64,000 nucleotides of DNA, taken from Calliphora vicina (Eukaryota; Arthropoda; Insecta; Diptera; Calliphoridae). This document shows positions 24,201 to 32,656 of the stretch, piece after piece (positions within the stretch are counted from its first letter, which is position 1; the number at the start of each line of letters is the position of its first letter). The position numbers and the translations under genes are program-made. The stretch is from assembly GCF_958450345.1 (NCBI RefSeq), contig NC_088780.1, forward strand, positions 161,740,726 to 161,804,725, read 5' to 3'. The notes below the pieces were generated by a model, which made no database searches, was not told the origin of the DNA, and saw only the letters and a list, made by a program, of their open reading frames with translations.

Positions 24201-27200
24201 CTAAACGGCTTTTATTTGCAATCAAAAGTATCCGGTTTATTTAAAGGAAATAAACCAGCATTTTAAAAAGGTTAAAACGTAACAATATAAAATCAAAAAA
24301 ACTTCATCTTCAAAATCAATATCGCAGAAAGCTGCCTAAAAGTATGCTATAGTTTATAATAATTTAATAGTTTATGGCCCAAAACACTAATCTAACCTAT
24401 ATTGATTTACCTTAACGGTGCTAAGAATCATTCCTAGGAAGTTGATATGTTCTAGAAAGTTGTTTATTTAGATCTTAGGTAAATTTTTGTAGTTGATTGT
24501 TTCCTTGAATTTTGAACGGTTTGCTATATAGAGCTGAACAGGGGAAAAAGGTGAACAAAAATCGATTTTTGTTTAAAGTTTTTTGCGATTTTGATCTTAA
24601 AGATGAAGTTTTTTTCATTTTAAATTCAATGACTACAACTTTGCCTCAGAGAGTAAATCAAAATTCCGAACTGGTTGCAAGATATAAGCCTGAGAAAATT
24701 ATTAATACACAGAGAAAACTGATTCGTAATACATAGCAACCGTATTTGTTGCCAATCGAATGATTCGGTTGCACACATAGAATTTTTCGGTTCTAGCAAC
24801 AGAAAATCAGTGGACAAAGAAGAATTTCGGATTATGCAACCAAACTTTGGTTACCACTTTTAAAATTTTGTAGCCACAACTGTAAAATTCGGTCACTAAG
24901 GCAGAATCATTCGATTGGCAACAAATTCGGTTGCTACTACGAATCTGTCTTCTCTGTGTACAGGTAGTTTTTAGCGCACTTAATGTAATTACGGTTTTTT
25001 TAGAATACTACAGAAACTAGACAATTTTGCGATTAATATTTTGCATTAACAACAAAATTAAATTTTTCAAATTTAATTCCTATCTGGCAAGTAGTGAAAC
25101 AAAGCTAATATTAAAACAACTTACTTGTATATAACCAGACCCCAGTTTTCCATGCCACTATGGGGGAAATTTGGCGAACCAACTTTTTGCATGATCGCAT
25201 TGCCCAGAGACTTATAAGGCAATTGTGTAAAGTTATCGTATCCTTCCAAAGCCTTTAAGCCCACATCAAAGGCAAAATTGGTTTTATTATTAAATTTCGA
25301 ATGCATAATGATCTTCAAATCCTCATTGCCATGAGACTCATAATTACTGATCAAAAAGGCCACTAAATATGTTGACATTAAAGGAGTTTCTTCGAAATGA
25401 TCCACAAAACGATCGGTTCTAGAAATAATAATTAAGAAAATTATTAAATGCATAAATTGAGGAACCGCATAACAAAAGGTACTTTTTCGAATTTTTTTAC
25501 AAATTTATTTTTTGTATATTTTTATAATATTTGTGTTGAAATCTTCTAGAAAAAAATCAATTTCCCAAAATTTTTAAATTTTCTCCTCAATTACATGTAT
25601 TTTAGTGTCAAATGTAAACTTACCCTTCAATCGTGGATTTGATTAGCCTGGTATTGAATACAGAATTATATTCCTTGGGGCGACTTATGTGCATGCGGAA
25701 TATTGCTTTAAATGCAGGCTCATCGAAACAGGGAAATGCTGTGCGAGCATCAATTCTATGTAACTGAGTTATGCCGTACCAACTGAAATAATAAATGTTA
25801 TGAAATAATAAAATTAAAAAAGCTTACACAGCATAGTCATAAATATAGCCGAAAGAATAGACATAGAGCGAAAACGCTCCTGTCAAAGACCTAATTCAGT
25901 TGTCAGAAATCTAAGGGGTGAGAATGTATTAGTGAAAAAAACTATGTGAAAACAAACAACACTCGTATATGGGATTATTTTGAGTAATTTTTTAAATTGA
26001 GTTTTTTTCTAGTTTCCGCTCTATGTGTATTTCTCTATGGAAATAAATATTGTTCTATACATGGATAAATACACATAGATCGGAAACTATAAAAAAAGTC
26101 ATACACAAAAATTACTCAAAATAATTACACATACGAGTGTTGTGTTGAGTTTCACCACTTAGGTTTTTGACAACTGAGTTAGGTCTTTGACAGGAGAGTT
26201 TCCGATCTATGGCTCTATAGTTCCTAAACTTACTTGACATTATCATAAGTAATTTTAAAAACACCTTCCGTGCCATTGCGGATCTCTCCTTGGTACTTAA
26301 AATACAAAGTATAATTTGTATTGACCTCCAGAGTAGAGGTTAAATATAAAGTCAATTTATTGGTTACGGTTTCCAAAAGCATATTGCCACTGTTAATATT
26401 TTCCACAATCTTGCCACCAGCATCATACAGTAAGGCTTCCAAAATGTCTATATAATTTGTGTGCAAAGTAATCGTTGAAAGATTTCCCTTAACAGCGTGC
26501 AGCGTAATGTTAACTTCTCCATCGAATGTAAATTGTTTGACATCATCTTCCAGCTTGAGATAAGGTTTAAGATGAATATCATATAAATCGGGAATAATAT
26601 CCTTGGTTAGACGATATTCAACATTACGTAGAGTAAGATAACTGATCAATTTTGTCAAATGTGTTTTAGACCATTTGAAATTGTTTTCGGCTGTTTGAAT
26701 GGCATTTTGTAAAATTGTAACGGATGTACCGAAGAGATGGCCTTTGTCCTGGGTAAACTGTTTTAATAGGGTCAATTGTTCCTGAGTGGTTAAATAATTG
26801 GCAATATCACTTATGACGCTGGCAGTACTGGACCAAGATTGTAAGCTAGGGAAAGCAAAAAATTAATTTTTATTTAAAAACAATTTTCTATTAAAGTGTT
26901 ATACTTACGCTTCTTTTAACTGCTCAACATTTTCAATCATTAAATGAAATACTGTTATAATATTTTCAGAAGTTTGGCTATATAAACCCTTTAAACCAAT
27001 TGCCTTTAAATCTGCAGCAACATTATTTGTCAATAAAAATTCATATTGAGCTTGAACAAAGTATCTTGTACAACCCAGGGCACGCAAGATTTTTTCCTTT
27101 TCACTAGCCAGTTCTTGTTTTAAAAACATTTCCTTTAAACTGCCATAAATAGTAGAGTTATCATTGCGTACAGCCGTACAATATAAAGTTTCCCTAAAGT

Positions 27201-30200
27201 CAGGAGTTGGCTTGGTGTTAGCTGATAAATGTAAGCGGAATATACTTTGGGCTTGATTATTACAATCCTCATGATGATATTTGCAAAGCCAGCTGATAAC
27301 CTTATTGCGATTGTACACATCCAAGACAGTATCATTGGAGTTTTCAAACTTCAACTTCTTGTACACATTGTCGAGCAGTTCAAACAGGTAACCGCTAAAT
27401 TTGTCTTGTTGGGCCAATGTCAAACGTTGATGCACAGTATCCAGGCCCTTAAAAGCTGCCTGCCAGGGTAAGTACTCTGTTTCTGTTGCCAAATATTCCA
27501 TGAATTCCAAAACTTCATCGTATCCACGAAGACCAATACGACCATAAGTAAACAGATCATCGACCATGCTGGCTCTATTATTGATATGAATACCTGAATG
27601 ATTATTTTCCTTTAAAACTTTACAAATTTCTCGCAATATATCCAAGTCATAGAAAACTCTATAGTAGTTGGATTGTTGGGTGTTGACTATAAACCACTTG
27701 TGATGGGCAGCGTTACCGAATAATCTTTCATCTTGATCCTTAGTTAAATAGAATTTGGGCACTAGGTTTGTAAAATCATTCATTCTATCATTGTTGAAGG
27801 TTATAGGTATGGTATATCTTAAGGAAGCATTACTACCATCACTGGGATCTAACAAGAATCGTTGTTGTCTTACTGAAAAACGACCACTGGGGCTAATCGA
27901 TACCATAACCATTGGATAACCCACTTGTTCAGTCCAATCTTTGAAAAATTCATCCAAGTCCACCATATGACCAGAAGGCCAATGATTTTTGAAATGTTTG
28001 AAAAGATCTTCGGGCACAGTGGTCTTTAAATGGCTGTAATAAAAACAATTTTGAAGTTAAATGTTTAAAATTTAACATCTCTAACTTACTTTTCCTTTAA
28101 ATAATCTCTTATGGCCAAATCGAAATTTTCTTTGCCCATTAAATTGCTAATCATGCGCACAACAGCTGCACCTTTAGAATAAGCAATATCGCTAAATTTT
28201 GAACCAATTTCCAAAGGAGTATTAATGGATTCTTCCAGACTAGTCATGGGTTGAGTATTATAAGTAGCATCAATATCAAATACCGAATGAATTTCATTGA
28301 TAAGAAATTGTTTATCTAGTTCATATTCTGGATACATCTAAAATAAGAAAATAATTAATGAAAATTATTTAGATCTGTACCAGCTACTACTATAACTTAC
28401 TTCGTGACCCAGAAAATATTGATAATAATTGGGCAAGCCTTCATTTAACCAAAAATAGCTCCACCATTTATGAGTCACACTGTTGCCAAACCACATATGA
28501 GCGGTTTCATGGGCCACCAAACCTACGGTGTATTGCTTATTGGACCAACCATCTGTATAACCGGGTTCATGAGCCAAAGCTGAATCTCTGTTATAACAAG
28601 GGAATGTAGAGAATTTTTTCTTTTTATATTTTATTAAATATTAAACTTACTTGTATATAACCAAACCCCAGTTCTCCATACCACTGTGGGGAAAATGATT
28701 GGAACCGACTTTTTGCATGATTGCATTACCTAGCGACTTATAGGGCAACTGTGTATAGTTATCATAGGTCGCCAAAGCTTTCATACCCACCTCATAGGCG
28801 AAATTGGTTTTATTATTAAATTTCGAATGCATTATGATTTTCAAATCCTCATTGCCATGAGACTCAAAATCACTGATCAAAAATGCCACCAAATATGTGG
28901 ACATTAAAGGAGTTTCTTCGAAATGGTCAATAGAACGATCGTTGCTGAATAGTTATAAAATTACATATTTTTAAAATAAAACGAATCTTCTTAAAAGTAT
29001 TTTGTAGGATTTAGGGGAATTTAATTTACTTACCCATCGTTTGTAGATTTCTCTAAACGAGTATTGAAGACTGAATTGTATCCATTGGGTCTACTTATAT
29101 GCATACGAAATTTGGACTTAAATTCGGGTTCATCAAAGCAAGGAAATACTGTGCGTGCATCGATTCTATGTAATTGAGTTATGCCATACCAACTGAAAGT
29201 ATTTTTAAAAGTATTATTAAGGTTATTTTTTCATATCAAAGAACAAAGAATAACAAGAAGGGAAGCCTCTCATATGAAAAAACTCAAAAATCTAAAATAA
29301 TTAAAAATTTTCTGACTAAAAATCGATTTCTAATATGAGATAATTAAAAAATCTAAAATCCCTTATAACTTTGTAAATAACCGTTTAATCAAGAAAAGCA
29401 GCTTGATCTCTGATCACTCATATTTCTGACAAAAAATCGATTTTTTATATGAAAAATCCAAATTCCTTAATATCTTTGCAAATATGCGTTTAATCGAGAA
29501 GAGGAGCTCGATCTGTGATCACTCATATTTTTGACCAAAAATCGATTTTTCATATCAAAAACACCAAAAGTCTAAAATCCTTAATAACATTGTAAATAAG
29601 CGTTTGATCGAGAAAAGTAGCTCGATCTGTGATCACTCATATTTCATAATAAAATCGATTTTTCATATGAAAAACTCTAAAAAACTAAAATCCTTAATAA
29701 CATTGTAAATAAGCGGTTATTTGTATTTGTTGTATTTGTAAATATGCGTTTAGTTGAAAAAAGTCACTCACATTTCTGACCAAAAATATATTTTTCATAT
29801 GAAAAACCAAAAAATATAAAATTCTTAATAATATTGTAAATAAGCATATAATCGAAAAAGGAGCTCGATCTATGATCACTCATAAGACAAAAATCAATTT
29901 TTCATATGAAAAATCCAAAAAATCTAAAATCCTTAATATCTTTGTAAATAAGTGTTTAATCGCGAAAAGGAGCTCGATCTGTGATCACTCATATTTCTGA
30001 CCAAAAATCGATTTTTCATATGAAGAAATCAAAAAATCTAAAATCCTTAATATCTTTGTAAATAAGCGTTTAATCGCGAAAAGGAGCTCGATCTGTGATC
30101 ACTCATATTTCTGACCAAAAATCGATTTTTCATATGAAAAAAACAAAAAATCTAAAATCCTTAATAACATTGTAAATAAGCGCTTAATCGCGAAAAGGAA

Positions 30201-32656
30201 CTCGATCTGTGATCACTCATATTTCTGACCAAAAATCGATTTTTCAACCAAAAAATCGAAAATCCTTAATAACATTGTAAATTAGCGTTTAGTCAAGAAA
30301 AGGAGCTCAATCTGTGATAACTCATATTTCTGACCAAATACCGATTTTTCATATTGAAAATTAAAAAAGTCTAAAATCCTTAATAAAATTGTAAATAAGC
30401 GTTTAATAGGGAAAAGAAGTTCGATCTGCGATCACTCATATTTCTGACCAAAATCGATTTTTCATATGAAAAAACAAAAAAATCTAAAATCCTTAATATC
30501 TTTGTAAATATGCGTTTAATCGAAAAAAGGAGTTCGATCTGTGATCACTCATATTTAAATTTTTTATGTGAAAAAGCCAAAAAATCTAAAATCCTTAATA
30601 ACATGTAAATAAGCGTTTAATCGAGAAAAGGAGCTCGATCTGTGATCACTCATATTTCTGACAAAAATCGATTTTTCATATGAAAAAAACCAAAAAATCC
30701 AAATTCCTTTATATCTTTGTAAATATGAGTTTAATCGAGAAAAGGACCTCGATTTGTGATGAAAAAACTCAAAAAATCTAAAATCCTCAATAAAATTGTA
30801 AATTAGCGTTTAATCACGAAAAGGAGCTTGATCTGTGATCACTTATATTTCTGACCAAAAATCAATTTTTCATATGAAAAAAAAACAAATTCCTTAATAT
30901 CTTTGTAAATATGCCTTTAATCGAGAAAAAGAGCTTGATCTGTGATCACTCATGTTGCTCACCAAAAATCGATGAAAAAACTCAAAAAATCTAAAATCCT
31001 CAATAACATTGTAAATAAGCGTTTAATCACGAAAAGGAGCTTGATCTGTGATCACTCATCAAGCTCTTTTTCTCGATTAATCGCATATTTACAAAGATAT
31101 TAAGGAATTTGGATTTTTCATATGAAAAATCGATTTTTGGTCTGACCTAAAATACTTAATAACATTGTAAATAGCGGATAATCATGAAAAAAAAGCTCGA
31201 TGTGAGATCACTCATATTTTTGACCAAATATCGATATTACGTATGAAAAAACCAAAAAAATTTAAAATCCTTAATAACATTGTAAATAAGCGTTTAATCG
31301 GGAAATGGAGTTCGATCTGTGATCACTCATATTTCTGACAAAAAAACGATTTTTCATATGAAAAAAAAAATCTAAAATCCTTAAAATCTTTGTGAATATG
31401 CGTTTAATCGAAAAAAGGAGCTCGGTCTGTGGTCACTCATATTTTTGACCAAAAATCGAATTTTTATAAAAAAAAACTCAAAAAATTAAAATCCTTAAAA
31501 AAGGATCGCTCGCTCATATTTTGGATATTTTTTTTCCTTCAAGTATAGATTTTTTTGTATTAAGATTCGCTTAATATGATTTAGGATTTTTTCTATTCCG
31601 AAATATAAAATCTCACAATATTTAAAAATGCAGGGGAATAGCATTTTTAAATATTGTGAGATTTAGACTCTGCGGTCTACAAACATTGTTTTGTTGTTTT
31701 ACCATTAAACCGGTATGCTATGCAAATTTAAATATCTGATACAAATATTTTTTTAATATAAATACCTATCTACACATGTTTAAATATTTCACACTGTCTA
31801 CTATTTGGTCATATTGTCATAATGTCCTTATATATTATGATAGTTTAATAAAATTTTGGTTGTGTTTCAAACAAAAAAGTTCTAAACTAAAAAGACTATT
31901 TGAACCATAGATAATATACACAGAGCGGAAACTCTCCTGTCAAAGACCTAACTCAGTTGTCAGAAACCTAAGTGGTCAGAATGTATTAGTAAAAAAACTA
32001 TGTGAAAACAAAAACAACACTCGTATGTGTGATTATTTTGAGTAATTTTTTTGTTTGAGTTTTTTTTCTAGTTTTCGCTCTTGATTTGAACTATGTTTAT
32101 TGTTTTATCATAAAACAATACTTTTTTGTTTAAAACACAACAACTATTATGACTAATAGAAGAACATGTGAATACCCCAATTATTTAATAAAACAACGTT
32201 ATTAACTTACTTCACATTATCATAGCTGGCTTTATAAAATCCCGCCTTGCCGTTGCGTATCTGTCCCTGATACTTAAAGTACAAAGTATAACTTTTATCC
32301 AACACCAAAGACGTAGATAATTTTATCGTAAGTTTATGTGTTTTGTTATCATAAACCATAGATTCATTATCTATGTTTTGCACAATCCTTCCATTTGCAT
32401 CGTACAATATTACATCGAGTATGTCAATGAGATCTTTGTGCAGCGTAATCTCTTTGAAATTGTTTACAACTGCGTGCAGTGTTATATTGACTTCGCCATC
32501 AAATGTAAACTGTTTGTCAGCGTCTTCCAAACGCAGATAAGGTTTGATGTGTATGTCATACAAATCGGGTATGATATTTTTATTTAAACGATATTCTTGG
32601 GCTAGTGAACCCCCCGTTAGCAGACACAATAATATTAAAAATTTACCGGCCCCCAT
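15246..32656 (-). CDS. Triple-unit M1 aminopeptidase (three fused peptidases)
   Basis: One open frame of 2667 aa joins three full M1 aminopeptidase units, each with beta N-domain, catalytic domain and ERAP1-like helical domain. Exons: 32211-32656, 29034-29192, 28651-28944, 28401-28587, 28090-28337, 26909-28033, 26234-26845, 25624-25782, 25125-25418, 22516-22702, 22206-22453, 21021-22142, 20336-20947, 20104-20262, 17389-17682, 17147-17333, 16838-17085, 15610-16734, 15246-15543. Phases agree throughout. Residues 1-19 are a signal peptide (MGAGKFLILLCLLTGGSLAQ); the end (SAATMSAALFLIPLSLITLQ) is a GPI signal, so three catalytic heads should stand on one lipid anchor outside the cell. Units usually are separate ~900-aa proteins. 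Poly(A) signal likely 15051-15056. The protein frame is well supported; that one mRNA spans all 17 kb is inferred. Confidence 0.9.
17731..18600. mobile_element. Truncated foldback-type element in intron
   Basis: Related, in inverted orientation, to the complete copy at 39309-40232. It contains two direct repeats about 370 bp apart (marked by ATCGGCTCAGTAGTTTC at 17972 and 18342). The right terminal repeat is missing where mariner sequence starts near 18610. Confidence 0.7.
18612..19440 (+). pseudogene. Dead mariner, 5' truncated
   Basis: Plus-strand transposase relic inside an intron of the triple gene. It begins in the N-terminal domain (RFRSGDFDAKDKDRPGQP) and can be followed with frameshifts to the C-terminal KMGKGHS-like end near 19390. 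Terminal repeats are not clear. It is inactive. Confidence 0.8.
19441..20090. repeat. Unclassified interspersed repeat in intron
   Basis: Contains phrases such as AATTATGGACCGATCCACAC and GGATATACATAGCTAGATCG that I associate with common repeats of calyptrate flies, and a weak related piece near 35470. No coding content. Class uncertain. Confidence 0.4.
20336..20947 (-). other. Fusion exon joining units 2 and 3
   Basis: Also exactly 612 nt, with the same architecture. The join is KFVGYL-SDKKPV-YRLSKDV near 20730. The six-residue linker has the same length as in the other fusion exon, although its sequence differs. Confidence 0.92.
22830..23061 (-). repeat. Interspersed repeat, minus-oriented half, cut by an LTR
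   Basis: Matches the repeat at 61560-62080 in reverse, including CACCGAGGCCCCAAATCTTT on the minus strand. Its continuation is found after the LTR, at 24285-24320, so the LTR inserted into it. Confidence 0.75.
23285..23878. mobile_element. Insertion inside the LTR, carrying a tRNA-like block
   Basis: Bounded by short inverted ends TTGCACTAG and CTAGTGCAA, with further inverted matches inside. It is absent from the other LTR copies in the window. It includes a Pol III-like sequence at 23600-23670. No superfamily assigned. Confidence 0.55.
23600..23670 (+). pseudogene. tRNA-like sequence (tRNA relic or SINE head)
   Basis: A good A box (TGGTTTAGTGGTTAGAGC, 23607-23624) and a B-box-like GTGTTCAACCC (23650-23660) have tRNA spacing. 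Acceptor and anticodon stems do not pair well, so it is not a working tRNA gene. It could be a tRNA-derived SINE head. Confidence 0.45.
24300..24705 (+). repeat. Interspersed repeat, plus-oriented copy
   Basis: Matches 61555-61920 in direct orientation (for example AATAGTTTATGGCCCAAAAC). It stands head-to-head with the minus-oriented half at 22830-23061. It ends at the MITE starting at 24706. Confidence 0.7.
24706..24960. mobile_element. 255-bp palindromic MITE
   Basis: Inverted ends TACACAGAGAA and TTCTCTGTGTA, followed by longer inverted blocks around TTGCCAATCGAATGATTC and its complement. Non-coding. It is in the same intron of the triple gene. Confidence 0.75.
25861..26026 (+). mobile_element. 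166-bp MITE, copy 1
   Basis: Ends ACATAGAGCG and CGCTCTATGT, with interior CTCCTGTCAAAGACCTAA. It shares the intron 25783-26233 with an inverted copy; a third copy is at 31918. Confidence 0.8.
26073..26211 (-). mobile_element. MITE copy 2, inverted next to copy 1
   Basis: The reverse complement of the neighbouring MITE (CAGGAGAGTTTCCGATCTAT at its right end). The pair makes an inverted repeat with a spacer of about 46 bp. The right end is only ~22 bp from the donor site of the fusion exon at 26234. Confidence 0.8.
26234..26845 (-). other. Fusion exon joining units 1 and 2
   Basis: A 612-nt exon that starts as a terminal M1 exon (ALQSWSSTASVISDIANYL) and ends as a first M1 exon (YFKYQGEIRNGTEGVFKITY). 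The join is KLISYL-TLRNVE-YRLTKDI near 26630. It has no stop, no in-frame Met near the join and no intron. The GPI tail of the first unit and the signal peptide of the second are both missing. Confidence 0.92.
29262..31500. repeat. Satellite array, ~112-bp unit, in intron 1
   Basis: About 20 tandem units in the first intron of the triple gene. Each holds blocks such as GTAAATAAGCGTTTAATCG, GGAGCTCGATCTGTGATCAC and ATCGATTTTTCATATGAAAA. Spacing measured between neighbouring GATCTGTGATCACTCAT blocks is 112-113 bp. Several units are shortened. One unit at about 31057-31142 is inverted. Units vary too much and have no constant repeat/unique-spacer pattern, so this is not a CRISPR. Confidence 0.9.
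31608..31664. repeat. Perfect 24-bp inverted repeat
   Basis: Arms at 31608-31631 and 31641-31664 are exact complements (core TCTCACAATATTTAAAAATG) around the 9-bp loop AGGGGAATA. It is just downstream of the satellite array in the same intron. Probably a foldback or MITE remnant. Confidence 0.85.
31918..32081 (+). mobile_element. MITE copy 3 of the ACAYAGAGCG family
   Basis: Same family as 25861-26026: left end ACACAGAGCGGAAACTCTCC, right end TTTTCGCTCT. In intron 1 of the triple gene, ~130 bp from the donor of exon 1. Confidence 0.8.

Larger units (their letters stand above)
23062..24284 (+). mobile_element. LTR with a 594-bp insertion
   Basis: Begins TGTTACGAAATTGTACTTG and ends GGTTAAAACGTAACA. 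It is flanked by the 4-bp duplication ATAT (23058-23061, 24285-24288). Removing the insertion at 23285-23878 leaves about 629 bp. It lies in the 2.4-kb intron of unit 2 of the triple gene. Confidence 0.8.
20737..26629 (-). other. Unit 2 of the triple aminopeptidase
   Basis: About residues 894-1767. It has no Met plus signal peptide of its own. SGMEN at 1164-1168, HETAH at 1201-1205 with Glu 1224, catalytic Tyr 1290 (IAYAKGAS). It is most like unit 1; long parts of the C-terminal domain are nearly the same in both. Its 2.4-kb intron (22703-25124) is packed with nested transposons. Confidence 0.88.
26630..32656 (-). other. Unit 1 of the triple aminopeptidase
   Basis: About residues 1-893. Exopeptidase motif SGMEN (289-293), zinc site HETAHMWFG (His 326, His 330, Glu 349), catalytic Tyr 415 in IAYSKGA. 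The spacing His330-Tyr415 (85) equals that in mammalian aminopeptidase N. The active-site tail NEGLPNYY differs from the usual NEGFARYY. All catalytic residues are present, so activity is expected. Confidence 0.88.

Noticed and set aside
29262..31500. CRISPR-like array
   Set aside because: Units of ~112 bp are tandem and vary along their whole length, with no short constant repeat alternating with unique spacers, and the DNA is an insect intron.
15246..32656. Three separate aminopeptidase genes instead of one fusion
   Set aside because: Units 2 and 3 have no Met, signal peptide or promoter before the beta domain; units 1 and 2 have no stop; the joining exons are open throughout and bounded by proper splice sites in the expected phase.
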